A stretch of DNA of 64,000 nucleotides from Pigmentiphaga humi (GCF_900606115.1 NZ_UWPJ01000026.1:1-64000); one strand, 5' to 3'; shown: positions 25,404 through 34,359, counted from the stretch's first letter. Notes: generated from the sequence alone by a model not told the origin. A program made the numbers and translations.

Positions 25404-26996
25404 CTATGCAGCGCGGCGGCGCGAGTCGAAGCGGCGCGGCGCATCGCTGCGGGTTTCACGGCGATCGCCGTCGGCGCGCGGACCGCGCGGACGGTCGCTC
25501 CAGCCGAAAGACGGCTGTTGCGCACGATCGCCCTGCTCGCGCTGCGGACGGTCGCCGAACTCACGGCGGGGGCGGTCGGCCTGGACCGGACGATCGCCAT
25601 AGGCGCGCTGGGGACGGTCGGCATGCGGGCGCTCGCTGCGGAAGCGCTCGCCCTGCGGACGCGCCTCGTACGGGCGGTCGCCCTGAGGACGGTCACCCTG
25701 GGGACGATCGCCGCGCGGACGATCGCCGAAGGCCGGACGGTTTTCCTGACGGTAGCCGCCGTCGCGCTGCGCATAGCTGCCACGGCCGCCCGGACGGTAG
25801 CCCTGCTTGCCGCCGGGGCCGCCGCGGCGCGGACGGTCGGCGCCGGGACGCGGCGCGCGCTGGGGCTCCAGGCCCGGAACCACCTGGACGGGGATGCTTT
25901 GGTCGGTGTAGCGCTCGATGGTGCGGACCTTATGGCGTTCGCCATGGGCGGCCAGCGTGAACGCCAGGCCATCGCGGCCCGCGCGGCCGGTGCGGCCGAT
26001 GCGGTGGACGTAGTCTTCGGCCTGCATGGGCAGGTCGAAATTGACCACGTGGCTGATGCCCTGGACGTCGATGCCGCGCGCGGCCACGTCGGTAGCGACC
26101 AGGATCTGCACCCGGCCGCGCTGCACGTTGCCCAGCGTGCGCGTGCGCTGGCGCTGGTTCATGTCACCGTGCAGAGCCTCGGCGGCAAAGCCCTGGTCGG
26201 CCAGCGTATCGGCCAGCTCATCGGCGGCCCGCTTGGTCGAGGTGAACACGATGGCCTGCTGCATGCTGGCATCGCGCAGCAGATGGTCGAGCAGGCGCAT
26301 CTTGTGTTCCATGTCGTCCGCGTACAGCAGCGACTGGGTGATGTTGACGTGCTTTTCCTTCTGGCTGGCGATCTCGATACGCTGAGGATCGCGCATCATT
26401 TTGGCGGCCATGCGCGCGACGGAGCCGTCCAGCGTGGCCGAGAACAGCAGCGTCTGGCGGGTGGCCGGCGTGCGGGCGACGATGGCTTCGATGTCGTCGA
26501 TGAAACCCATGTCCAGCATGCGGTCGGCCTCGTCCAGCACCAGCACTTCGACTTCAGAAAGGTTGACCTTGCCCGACTGGACGTGGTCCAGCAGGCGGCC
26601 CGGGGTCGCGACCAGCACGTCCACGCGGCGCGACAGCGCCTTCAGCTGGGCGCCGTAGGGCATGCCGCCCACCACCGTGGCGGTGCGCAGCCAGTTCAGC
26701 GTCTTGCCATAGGTGCGGGTGGCGTCGCTCACCTGCTGGGCCAGTTCGCGCGTCGGCGTCAGCACCAGCACGCGCACGCCGGGCGTGCGCAGCGGCGAGG
26801 CCTGGACCTGCTTGTTCAGCGCCGGCAGCATGAAAGCGGCGGTCTTGCCGCTGCCCGTCTGCGACGACACCATCAGGTCGTGGCCTTCCAGGGCCAGCGG
26901 AATGGCGCGCGCCTGCACCGGCGTGGGTTCGGAAAAACCGGCTTCGGTCAGGGATTGGACAATGGACGGAGCCAGACCGAGTTCAGCAAAAGACAT
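25404..26996 (-). CDS. DEAD-box ATP-dependent RNA helicase (RhlE type)
   Basis: RNA unwinding enzyme of 530 residues. The helicase core (about 1-375) begins with the Q motif MSFAELGLAPSIVQSLTEAG and contains SQTGSGKT (Walker A), VLDEADRMLDMGF (DEAD), SAT and HRIGRTGRAGR. The last ~150 residues are a basic, low-complexity tail with at least six GDRP-type repeats, similar to RNA-binding tails of RhlE/CsdA-like helicases. A long 5' gap (about 490 bases) precedes it, often seen for cold-regulated helicase genes. Closest to RhlE by length and motif order; no symbol is forced. Confidence 0.9.
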   Translation of the reverse strand: MSFAELGLAPSIVQSLTEAGFSEPTPVQARAIPLALEGHDLMVSSQTGSGKTAAFMLPALNKQVQASPLRTPGVRVLVLTPTRELAQQVSDATRTYGKTLNWLRTATVVGGMPYGAQLKALSRRVDVLVATPGRLLDHVQSGKVNLSEVEVLVLDEADRMLDMGFIDDIEAIVARTPATRQTLLFSATLDGSVARMAAKMMRDPQRIEIASQKEKHVNITQSLLYADDMEHKMRLLDHLLRDASMQQAIVFTSTKRAADELADTLADQGFAAEALHGDMNQRQRTRTLGNVQRGRVQILVATDVAARGIDVQGISHVVNFDLPMQAEDYVHRIGRTGRAGRDGLAFTLAAHGERHKVRTIERYTDQSIPVQVVPGLEPQRAPRPGADRPRRGGPGGKQGYRPGGRGSYAQRDGGYRQENRPAFGDRPRGDRPQGDRPQGDRPYEARPQGERFRSERPHADRPQRAYGDRPVQADRPRREFGDRPQREQGDRAQQPSFGWSDRPRGPRADGDRRETRSDAPRRFDSRRRAA

Positions 26997-27487
26997 CTTT
27001 ATTCCTTACGTTGCGTAATGCGCAGCGCGAGCACGCCAAGCATGGCCAAAGCGCGTGCGAGAAACGCACGACACCACGGCTCCATCAACGGGAGCCGAAT
27101 CATGGGCAAGCCTGGAAAGCTGGCGCTACGCGGCGGAGACGGTCACAGCCGCTCCGGACGGATCATCGGCGCCGACCGATATCACCGTGCGCGCAACGCG
27201 AAGGGAAAAACGAGGTCAGAGACGATGCAGTTTTCGGCCGCACCAAGGCGACCGATCGTCTGCATGGAGGCCACATCGAGGCCGAACGGCCGATGGGATT
27301 TGTGCAGTACAGCAATGATACCCCATAAAGGGAAAAAAAGCCCGCACATTCTCCTCTCTCCGCCGTGTCTGCCCCATTGGCGCAACACTGCCGGCCCCGG
27401 CGCGGCCGCGGCAATGCGCCGGGGCGGCAACGAAGAGGACGAGCATTGACGTAGAATACGCAGCCGGCAGTCCCGCCCCTACAGGCC
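26997..27487. other. Gene-free gap between the helicase and GntR genes
   Basis: About 490 bases separate the divergent helicase and GntR genes. A GGCTCC / GGAGCC hairpin lies at 27078-27096 within the likely 5' leader of the helicase, and a T-rich stretch (GGGCTTTTTTTCCC on the minus strand) near 27340. Open frames here lack family resemblance and ribosome-binding sites. It probably contains both promoters and a long helicase leader; a small RNA is possible but not supported by a clear terminator. Confidence 0.5.
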
Positions 27488-28210
27488 GTGTCCATGACGA
27501 CAACCGAACGCGCCGGCGCCGAGGCGGATCACGAAGCGGTCCGCATCTACGACGCGCTGCGCAAACGCATTTTCCAGGGCGAGATCCGTCCCGGCCACGA
27601 ATTGAACCAGGTCCACATCTCGCAGGAGTACGGCGTCAGCCGCACGCCGGTGCGGGAGGCGCTGCGCATGCTCCAGGCCGATGGCCTGGCCGAGGCGCGC
27701 TTCAAATACAGGATGACGGTCACCCAGGTCACCGCCGGGGAAGTGGACCAGGTCTACGGCCTGTGGATCGCCAGCCAGGCCGTGGTCACGCAGATCACCC
27801 TGGGGCGCCTGGTCCAGGCCGATTTCGATGCCTGCCGCAAGGTGCTGCAAAAGATGGCCCGGCAAAAAGGCGAGGCCTCGATGCAGTGGCGCGAACTGCA
27901 CATGCAGTTCCACCGCATCCTGAACCGGCCGGCCGGCCGCATCTTCTGCGACAAGATCGAGGAATACTGGCACCGCACCGAGCGGGCGCGGTTTTCGGTC
28001 GAGCAGACCTCGCCGTCGCTGTTCGGCGACGACCACGGCGATCACGCCGGCCTGCTGCAGGCCTACGAGGCGGCCGACCTGGAAGCCGCGCAGCGCATCA
28101 ACACGCTCCAACTGGTGCGCGCCGCCACCGCCGCCATCGGCCTGATCGACCCGGCCTACACCCCCACCAGCACCCAGGGCGCGCTCGACGTGCTGCGCGT
28201 AAGGTTGTAG
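27488..28210 (+). CDS. GntR-family (FCD) transcriptional regulator
   Basis: FadR-subfamily repressor of 240 residues. The N-terminal winged helix (about 15-80) has IYDALRKRIFQGEIRPG and EYGVSRTPVREALRMLQADGL. The C-terminal helical FCD effector domain contains the metal-type residues ELHMQFHRIL and GDHAGLLQAYEAAD. The start is GTG 27488 or ATG 27494; both lack a strong ribosome-binding site. It is convergent with the SDR gene at the end of the Rieske operon and is the best local candidate for controlling that operon. The proposed target palindrome is at 34448. Confidence 0.88.
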   Translation: MSMTTTERAGAEADHEAVRIYDALRKRIFQGEIRPGHELNQVHISQEYGVSRTPVREALRMLQADGLAEARFKYRMTVTQVTAGEVDQVYGLWIASQAVVTQITLGRLVQADFDACRKVLQKMARQKGEASMQWRELHMQFHRILNRPAGRIFCDKIEEYWHRTERARFSVEQTSPSLFGDDHGDHAGLLQAYEAADLEAAQRINTLQLVRAATAAIGLIDPAYTPTSTQGALDVLRVRL

Positions 28211-28269
28211 CCAACCCGTGCTTTCCGATTCCTCATGGCGCGGCGCACCTTCCGCAGTACGCTGTCCGA

Positions 28270-28347
28270 CCCAGGGCGCCGCGGATCCGGCTTCGCCGGT
28301 CCGCCAGCGCCGCCCCCTGGGGGGCGCGCGTCAGCGCGTAGGGGGGG
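28270..28347 (-). repeat. GC-rich intergenic repeat, family 1, copy C
   Basis: Near-identical to copies A, D and G, ending in a run of seven G at 28341-28347. It lies between the convergent GntR and SDR genes. On the minus strand its C-rich end comes 9 bases after the SDR stop codon, the same placement as in other copies. Confidence 0.8.
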
Positions 28348-28356
28348 CTTTATCCT

Positions 28357-29109
28357 CTAGTCCATGAAGCGGCCGCCGGACATGTTCACCGTTTCGCCGG
28401 TGATGTAGCCCGACTGGCGCGAGGCCAGGAACAGCGCGGCCGCGGCGGCCTCCTGCGAGCGCCCGACGCGGCCCACCGGTATGCCCTTGACCACCTCGTG
28501 CAGGGCTTCGCCGGTCTTGTTCACCTGCACGTCGAACAAGGCGGTGGCGATCACGTTGACGGTCACGCCCTGCGGCGCCAGCTCCGCCGCCAGCGAGCGC
28601 GAAAACGCGATCAGCCCGCCCTTGGCCGCGGCATAGGGGCTCACGCCGGGATGCACGCCGGTCTTGCCCGACATCGAGCAGAACGACAGCAGGCGGCCGA
28701 ACCCGCGCGCCGCCATGCGCCGGGCCGATTCGCGCAACAGCAGCACGGGCAGCAGCAGTTCGTCGCGGATGACGCGCGCATACGCCGCGTCGTCCAGCTC
28801 GAGCGCCCTGCCCACCGTGACGGGCGGCGACACGTAGGCCACCACCTCGACCGGACCGTTCACCGCGTCGCAGCGGTCCAGGAAGCCGCGCAGCGCCGCC
28901 GGATCGTCGACGCATCCCTGCGGCACCGCCAGCGCCGGCCGCCCGCCCGGCGGCGCGGCGTCCGCCGCCAGCAGCCCCACGCAGGTGCGGGCGCCATGGG
29001 CGTCGAAACCGGCGACCACGGCCGGGCCCACGCCCCCTTCGGCGCCGATCACCAGTACCGACAGTCCGGCCAGGTCGAGCACGGGGGGAAACTCGGTAGC
29101 AGTCTGCAT
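28357..29109 (-). CDS. Short-chain dehydrogenase/reductase
   Basis: NAD(P)-dependent oxidoreductase of 250 residues. The active-site YAAAK (near 155) and a Ser in LSFCSMSGKTG are present, and the C-terminus SGYITGETVNMSGGRF is typical of the FabG-like branch. The coenzyme motif reads VIGAEGGVGPAV: the usual Thr of TGxxxGIG is Ile. It follows the Bug receptor gene by 4 bases and is the last gene of the six-gene Rieske-oxygenase operon. It could dehydrogenate a cis-diol or hydroxy acid made earlier in the pathway; the substrate is unknown. Confidence 0.85.
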   Translation of the reverse strand: MQTATEFPPVLDLAGLSVLVIGAEGGVGPAVVAGFDAHGARTCVGLLAADAAPPGGRPALAVPQGCVDDPAALRGFLDRCDAVNGPVEVVAYVSPPVTVGRALELDDAAYARVIRDELLLPVLLLRESARRMAARGFGRLLSFCSMSGKTGVHPGVSPYAAAKGGLIAFSRSLAAELAPQGVTVNVIATALFDVQVNKTGEALHEVVKGIPVGRVGRSQEAAAAALFLASRQSGYITGETVNMSGGRFMD

Positions 29110-29113
29110 GCCT

Positions 29114-30091
29114 TCACTCCTGGAGCTTGATGTTGTATTTGCTGATGATGTCGCCGTAGGTGCGGTATTCCTTGTCGACCACCTGGCGCATTTCCTCCCG
29201 CGTGGAAGGCCGCACGGTCAGGCCGAACTTGTCCAGCTGCGAGCGTACATGCTCCTGCTCGACGCTGGCGCGGATGTCGCGGTACAGCTGTTCGGCGATG
29301 GGCTCCGGCACGCCGGCCGGCAGCATGAAGCCATACCAGGCCTCGGTGGAGAAATCCGGCACGCCCTGTTCGGCGAACGACGGGATGTCGGGCGCATGCG
29401 AATTGCGCTGAGGCGCCGCCACGCCCAATGCCCTCAACTGGCCGGAGGCCAGGTACGGCGCCACCGTATGGGTAGCGACGAACGAGGCATGGACCTGCCC
29501 GCCGATCAAGTCGGTCACGGCCGGCGCCGTGCCCTTGTAGGGGACGTGCAGGAACTCCGTGCCGGTTTTCTGCTGCATCTGCGCCAGGAAGATGTGCGCG
29601 GGCGAGCCCATGCCCGCGCTGGCGAAGGCCAGCTCGCGCGGATGCTGCCTGGCGTAGTCCAGCAGGTCGCGCAGCGTGTTGAAGCGGGACTTGCCCGACA
29701 CCACCAGCGTCATGTCGCCGTAGCCGGCGATGGTCAGCGGCGCCAGGTCGCGCATGGGCACAAAGCCCTCCGATTTGATCAAGTGCGCGGTCAGGGAAAT
29801 ATTGGTGGCCATGACGCCCACGGTATAGCCGTCGGGCGGCGACTGGCCGACCACCTGGGCGCCGACGTGGCCCGAGGCGCCGAGCCGGTTCTCGACCACC
29901 ACCGGCACCTTCCAGGTTTTGCCGAGGTCTTCGGCGACCAGCCTGGCCAGCCGGTCCGGCCCCGTGCCCGGGGTGAACGGGACCACGAACTTGACCGGCT
30001 TGGCCGGAAAGTCGGCGGCCTGGGAGGTTCCCACGGCCGCCAGACAGCAGGACAGCATCAACACAAATTTGCAAACGCTACGCATCCACAT
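29114..30091 (-). CDS. Bug/TctC-family periplasmic solute-binding receptor
   Basis: 325-residue receptor. The signal peptide ends TSQAA-DF near residue 26. Motifs: FPAKPVKFVVPFTPGTGPD, ENRLGASGHVGAQVVGQSPPDGYT, VPYKGTAPAVTDLIGG and PSFAEQGVPDF. The first glycine-rich loop reads PGTGPD instead of PGGGxD. The ATG at 30091 is chosen because GGAG lies 8 bases ahead; further in-frame codons run into a repeat. It is the fifth gene of the Rieske-oxygenase operon and likely binds that pathway's starting compound. Confidence 0.9.
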   Translation of the reverse strand: MWMRSVCKFVLMLSCCLAAVGTSQAADFPAKPVKFVVPFTPGTGPDRLARLVAEDLGKTWKVPVVVENRLGASGHVGAQVVGQSPPDGYTVGVMATNISLTAHLIKSEGFVPMRDLAPLTIAGYGDMTLVVSGKSRFNTLRDLLDYARQHPRELAFASAGMGSPAHIFLAQMQQKTGTEFLHVPYKGTAPAVTDLIGGQVHASFVATHTVAPYLASGQLRALGVAAPQRNSHAPDIPSFAEQGVPDFSTEAWYGFMLPAGVPEPIAEQLYRDIRASVEQEHVRSQLDKFGLTVRPSTREEMRQVVDKEYRTYGDIISKYNIKLQE

Positions 30092-30124
30092 GGCAAAGCT
30101 CCTTGCAACGACAGGTTGAAAACG

Positions 30125-30208
30125 AAAAATGCCCCCACGCTTGCCGCTGCGCGGCAGCGCTGTCCCCCGAGGGGGCGCTTTTGCCTTGGGACGGCCCGGC
30201 GGCAAAAA
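30125..30208 (+). repeat. GC-rich intergenic repeat, family 2, copy 1
   Basis: About 84 bases starting AAAAATGCCCCCACGCTTGC and ending GGCCCGGCGGCAAAAA, with a central CCCCCGAGGGGG hairpin and a TGCCGC...GCGGCA-type outer pairing. It sits between the MmgE/PrpD gene and the Bug gene, in the opposite orientation to them. A second copy with few differences is at 41026. Confidence 0.8.
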
Positions 30209-30235
30209 TTTCCTAACGCAATCTCGAACCCAGCT

Positions 30236-31657
30236 TCAATGCACCAGCGTGGCCGTTACCAGCGCCCGCACATCGGCGCTGGCGTCCAGCGATTCGACGC
30301 AGGCGATCAGCGCGTCGGCGCCTCCCTGGAGGCGGTCGCCGACGTTCTCGCGGAACTTTTCGATCAGCTCCTCGAGCGGCATGTCCGTCCCGGCCGATCC
30401 CGGCGCCGGCTCGCAGCCGCCCGCATAGCGGCGGCCGGCGTCGTCCTCCAGCACCACTTCGGCCAACAGGTTGGACGGCGATGCCGACGGCGCACGCACG
30501 ATTTCCATGTCCGCATCCAGCAGCCTGCGCACGGCCGGCGCCTCGCGCACGGGCGCCTCGAAGCTGTCCGGGCCGATGCGGCCCTGCGCCAGCGCCGCCG
30601 CCACGATGTAGGGCAGAGAGTGATCGGCGGCTTCCCGCGTGCGCGGCTGCAGCGGATCGCTGCGGATCGCGTACAGGTGTTCGTAGACGCCCGGGTCGGC
30701 CCGCACTTCCACCTTGCGGATCGCCGCCGCATCCCTGCCTTGCGCCGACAGCGCGGCGCGGGCGCGCAGCGCCGACTGGATCGCGCTCTGGCCGCGCGAG
30801 CCTACCGGCCAGCGCTTGAAGCTGCCGCGCGCGATGGCGCCGAACCCCGCGATGCCGTCCAGATGGCGCTGCGCGGCCATGGCCTCGTCGGCCGTGACCT
30901 GGAGCTTGGCCAGGAATCCATGGCGCCCCTCGAACGGGCGCACCACTCCTTCCACGCCGGCGCTGGCCAGGTAGCAGGCCTGCACCGCCTGCCGCACGCC
31001 GTCGCTGCCGTTGAAGCGCTTCCACATGGTCAGTTCGCCATGGGCATCGGGTTCGGACGACTCGACTTCGTTGGAAGGGTAATGCGCGTTGACCGCGATC
31101 GAGAACGCGTGCCGGAACTGCTCCCGGTCCAGTTCCAGCAGCGCGCCGGCGGCGGCCACCCCGCCCAGCGTCGTCAAGGCCGGATAGTCCCAGCCGCCAC
31201 GCTCCGGGTCGATGTAGTCGCTCAGCCCCACCACCAGTTCGTAGCCCAGGCACAGCGCGCGCACGGCCTCGCGTCCCGGCGCGCCCTCGGCCTCGGCCAC
31301 CGCCAGCACCCCGGTCAGGATGTCGCTGGGATGTGCGCCGCCGAGCCGGCCGAAGTAGTAGTCGTTGTAGTCGTAGGCGCGCAGCGGCGCGCCGTTGAGC
31401 AGCGCCGCGTGCTCGGCGTTGACCCGTTCGCCGCTGCCCCACAGCCGCGCGCCCCGCTCCACGCCGAAACGCGCCGCGAAGCGCCGCGCGCTGCGCGTGG
31501 CCCGGTGGTCGAGCGCGCCCAGGACCACGCCCAGGCTGTCGAGCACCACCTTGCCGGCCGCCGACCGGGCGCCGGCATCGAGCTCGAATGCGCGCGCCCG
31601 CAGGCAGAAATCCGCGAGCCGGTCCAGGAACCGGTCGGATGGGAACTCCCCATTCAT
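30236..31657 (-). CDS. MmgE/PrpD-family protein
   Basis: 473-residue member of the 2-methylcitrate dehydratase / cis-aconitate decarboxylase superfamily. Family landmarks: LDSLGVVLGALDH, an N-terminal helical region with AALLNGAPLRAYDYND, GGAHPSDILTGVLA, and WKRFNGSDGVRQAV. The Asp/His set DYND...HPSD fits the family active site. Dehydratase, decarboxylase or racemase chemistry are all known in the family, so the reaction is open. It follows the FAH-like gene by 13 bases in the Rieske-oxygenase operon; no methylcitrate genes are nearby, which argues against a propionate role. Confidence 0.82.
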   Translation of the reverse strand: MNGEFPSDRFLDRLADFCLRARAFELDAGARSAAGKVVLDSLGVVLGALDHRATRSARRFAARFGVERGARLWGSGERVNAEHAALLNGAPLRAYDYNDYYFGRLGGAHPSDILTGVLAVAEAEGAPGREAVRALCLGYELVVGLSDYIDPERGGWDYPALTTLGGVAAAGALLELDREQFRHAFSIAVNAHYPSNEVESSEPDAHGELTMWKRFNGSDGVRQAVQACYLASAGVEGVVRPFEGRHGFLAKLQVTADEAMAAQRHLDGIAGFGAIARGSFKRWPVGSRGQSAIQSALRARAALSAQGRDAAAIRKVEVRADPGVYEHLYAIRSDPLQPRTREAADHSLPYIVAAALAQGRIGPDSFEAPVREAPAVRRLLDADMEIVRAPSASPSNLLAEVVLEDDAGRRYAGGCEPAPGSAGTDMPLEELIEKFRENVGDRLQGGADALIACVESLDASADVRALVTATLVH

Positions 31658-31670
31658 GCTCGCCTCCTTT

Positions 31671-32525
31671 TCACCGGGACGCCGGTCGGGAAGTAATGGT
31701 GTAGCGCTGGGCGCCGAGCCCGTCGATGCCCAGCTCCAGGACCTCGCCGCCGCGCAGGAAGCGCGCGGGCCGCATGCCCAGGCCCACGCCTGCCGGCGTG
31801 CCGGTAATGATCAGATCGCCCGGCTCCAGGGTCATGAACTGGCTGACGTAGCTGACGATGCTGCGGCAATCGAAAATCATCCTGCCGGTGTTGCCCGACT
31901 GCACCCGTTCGCCGTCCACGCTCAGCCAGATGCCGAGCGCCTGCACGTCCGCCACCTCGTCCGCGGTGACCAGCCAGGGGCCCACGGGACAGAAGCGGTC
32001 GAAGCTCTTGCCCTTGTCCCACTGGCCGCCGCGCTCGAGCTGGTAGGCCCGGTCGGACAGATCGTTCACCACCACATAGCCCAGCACGTGGCCGAGCGCG
32101 TCGGCCGGCGCGGCGCCGGCGCACCGCTTGCCGATCACGATACCCAGCTCGACTTCCCAGTCCATCTTCTCGGCGTTGGCGGGCTTGGGCACGTCGTCGT
32201 AGGGCCCCGACAGCGTGGACGGCGCCTTCATGAACACCACCGGCTCCTGGGGCACGGGCATTCCCGATTCCTCGGCGTGGTCGGTGTAGTTCAGGCCGAT
32301 GGCGACGATCTTGCCCGGACGGGCCAGTGGCGCGCCCAGGCGCGGCTGGCCCGGCACGAGCGGCAGTTTTTCCACGTCGACGGCGCGCAATCCCTCTTGC
32401 AGGCCGCGGGCCAGCGTGGCGGCATCGATATCGGCCACCAGGCCGGACAGGTCGCGCAACCGCCCCTGCCCATCCAGCGCGCCGGGCTTCTCGCCGCCCT
32501 CCGGTCCGTATCTCACGATCCTCAT
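31671..32525 (-). CDS. Fumarylacetoacetate hydrolase-family protein
   Basis: 284-residue member of the FAH family, which hydrolyses, decarboxylates or isomerises 1,3-dioxo compounds from aromatic ring cleavage. The metal-binding pattern is visible in AIGLNYTDHAEE, WEVELGIVIGK (E..E) and VVNDLSDRAYQ (Asp). A small N-terminal domain (about 1-60) precedes the core. The start MRIVRYGPEGG at 32525 lies 11 bases after the Rieske beta gene. Its presence suggests the operon carries a product beyond ring opening. Confidence 0.85.
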   Translation of the reverse strand: MRIVRYGPEGGEKPGALDGQGRLRDLSGLVADIDAATLARGLQEGLRAVDVEKLPLVPGQPRLGAPLARPGKIVAIGLNYTDHAEESGMPVPQEPVVFMKAPSTLSGPYDDVPKPANAEKMDWEVELGIVIGKRCAGAAPADALGHVLGYVVVNDLSDRAYQLERGGQWDKGKSFDRFCPVGPWLVTADEVADVQALGIWLSVDGERVQSGNTGRMIFDCRSIVSYVSQFMTLEPGDLIITGTPAGVGLGMRPARFLRGGEVLELGIDGLGAQRYTITSRPASR

Positions 32526-32536
32526 GTACGTCTTCC

Positions 32537-33019
32537 TCAGTAGATGAAAGCCAGGTTCTGCTGCCAGCTCGCCGCATTGAGCAGGAGCACGCGCTTCTCG
32601 CGTATGCGCAGGCCGTCCGGCGTGATCCGGAGCTGGTAGTCGATCCGCGCCACGATGGATCGCAGCTCGCCCAGGCCCACCTGGGTCCAATCGCCCTCGC
32701 GCGTTTCGTAGATCATCTGGCTGGTCGACACCCGCCAGATGCCGTCGCTTTCCTGGCCCAGCACGTTGGAAACGAAGTGCAGCGTGCGCGACGGCGGCTG
32801 CTGGGCGGGGAACCAGTGGTTCTGCAAATGATGGACGCGCTCCTCTCGGGCGGCCTGGTTGTCGCGCACGATGGCGGCCTGCCGGCCGCCGTCCGCCTCG
32901 CCGGCCAGCGGCACCACGTACAGGCCGTCGGGCTCGAACAGGCCCAGCCAGGCCTCGTAGTCCCGGTCGTCGAGCAGCTTCGCTTCCCGGAAGATGAACT
33001 GGGAAATGTCTTGCAGCAT
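32537..33019 (-). CDS. Aromatic-ring-hydroxylating dioxygenase, beta (small) subunit
   Basis: 160-residue NTF2-like fold subunit that assembles with the alpha subunit, usually as alpha3-beta3. Motifs typical of BenB/AntB-like subunits: FIFREAKLLDDRDYEAWLGLF near residue 8 and a C-terminal LRIREKRVLLLN. The ATG at 33019 follows GGGGTCTCC-type leader sequence, 32 bases beyond the alpha gene. It has a structural role and no catalytic residues of its own. Confidence 0.88.
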   Translation of the reverse strand: MLQDISQFIFREAKLLDDRDYEAWLGLFEPDGLYVVPLAGEADGGRQAAIVRDNQAAREERVHHLQNHWFPAQQPPSRTLHFVSNVLGQESDGIWRVSTSQMIYETREGDWTQVGLGELRSIVARIDYQLRITPDGLRIREKRVLLLNAASWQQNLAFIY

Positions 33020-33051
33020 GGGGAGACCCCTTGTTGGAGTGTTGAGGGAAA

Positions 33052-34359
33052 TCACGCCTCGGAGGCGGACCGCCGCATCAGCCTGGACCACTCGCGCCAC
33101 AACGCGCGCTGCGGCGCCTCGCTGGACGGCAGGCCGCGGAAGTCGCCGCTGGCGGTCTGCTCATCGGTATCCATGCCGCGGTCGAACACCAGCCACTTGA
33201 CGTGGTCGGCGCGCAGCCCCTGCGTCACGCGCGCGAAGATCTCGGTGTCGTCGGTCATGCCGAACCCGGACGGTCCGTAAAAGCGCTCCTGGCTGCGCAG
33301 CATGCCGGCATTGAAGGCCTCGGGCGCCCCTTCGATCTCGTAGGGATAGATCAGCACTTCGGTTTCCTCCGGCGAGATCGGCCGCCACACGCGTATCTGC
33401 TGGTGGATCATTCCCATGCTGGGAAAAACGGTGGAGGTCACCTTGGAGGCGATGCGGGCGAAGCCTTCGTCGCCGTGCTGCGCATGCAGCGCGCGGTAGA
33501 GCCCGCCGAACTCGCCGTCCAGCAGCGCGTCCGTATCCGCCGCCGGAACCTGGGCGTAGCCGTGCCCGTACAGACAGGACCAGGTCGCGCCGCGGAAACG
33601 CTGTTCGCGCATCTCGCGCGTGCTGCGTCCCTTGTGCACGCCGAAATCCCCGGTGGTGTCGCCGAACTTCGCCTGCAGCTTCACGAACGCGCCATGGGTG
33701 TGCATGAAGTGATAGGCATCGACGATGTTCTCGGTCTGCAGCTTCCAGTTGCCCTGGTAGCGGGCCACGTAGGGCTTGGATGCCACCACGATGCGGCCGG
33801 TGGGCGACAGATCGAGCTTGGCGTCGATCACTTCCTTCATCAGCCCCAGATAGCGCTCCAGCGGCACGATCTGCGGATCCATCGACACGAACAGCAGGCC
33901 GCGGTAGGACTCCAGCCTGGGCACCGGCACCAGCCCCTCGGGCTGCTCGAAGCCGGGGCCGTATCCGCCCGGATCGTTGCGCTCGGACACCAGGCGGGTC
34001 TTGCCCGACAGATCGAACACCCAGCCGTGGTACGGACACCGCAGTTCCTGCACCGTGCCCTCCGCCTCGCGCAGCAGCGCCGCGCCGCGATGCACGCAGC
34101 GGTTGAAGAACGCCCCCAGCCCGCCCTGCTTGTCGCGCAGCACAATGATGGGCTGCCGCCCCACCTGCGCCGTCTTGAAGCTGCCCGCGTCGGGCAGTTC
34201 GGACTCGTGTCCCACGTAGATCCAGGTGCGCTCGAAGATCCTGCGCATTTCCAGCTCGAAGACGTCCGCGTCCGTGTATGCCTCGGTCCTGACCAGGAAC
34301 TGATGCCCCGGTTTCTCGCGCACGTAGTCGTCAGGATCGATATCGAATTCCCTGCTCAT
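33052..34359 (-). CDS. Rieske non-haem iron aromatic-ring-hydroxylating dioxygenase, alpha subunit
   Basis: 435-residue catalytic subunit. The Rieske [2Fe-2S] ligands are C88 and H90 (CVHRG) with C108 and H111 (CPYHGW). The mononuclear iron site has H217 and H222 in NIVDAYHFMHTH, with the bridging Asp214. Overall it resembles the benzoate/anthranilate branch. First gene of a six-gene minus-strand operon. The reductase (and any ferredoxin) needed to feed electrons is absent from the window, so an enzyme encoded elsewhere must serve. The substrate, probably an aromatic acid or similar compound, is not known. Confidence 0.9.
   Translation of the reverse strand: MSREFDIDPDDYVREKPGHQFLVRTEAYTDADVFELEMRRIFERTWIYVGHESELPDAGSFKTAQVGRQPIIVLRDKQGGLGAFFNRCVHRGAALLREAEGTVQELRCPYHGWVFDLSGKTRLVSERNDPGGYGPGFEQPEGLVPVPRLESYRGLLFVSMDPQIVPLERYLGLMKEVIDAKLDLSPTGRIVVASKPYVARYQGNWKLQTENIVDAYHFMHTHGAFVKLQAKFGDTTGDFGVHKGRSTREMREQRFRGATWSCLYGHGYAQVPAADTDALLDGEFGGLYRALHAQHGDEGFARIASKVTSTVFPSMGMIHQQIRVWRPISPEETEVLIYPYEIEGAPEAFNAGMLRSQERFYGPSGFGMTDDTEIFARVTQGLRADHVKWLVFDRGMDTDEQTASGDFRGLPSSEAPQRALWREWSRLMRRSASEA

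Noticed and set aside
25480-25800. CRISPR-like regular repeats (CGGACGGTCG)
   Set aside because: They encode GDRP-type repeats in the helicase tail; there are no uniform spacers and no cas genes.
27163-27495. Small open frames in the helicase/GntR gap
   Set aside because: No ribosome-binding site, no homologous motif, Cys/Arg-rich random-looking translation; the gap is better read as promoter and leader sequence.
30236-31657. Methylcitrate dehydratase (prpD) of propionate metabolism
   Set aside because: The fold matches MmgE/PrpD but there are no prpB/prpC neighbours, and the gene belongs to a Rieske-oxygenase operon; only the family name is justified.
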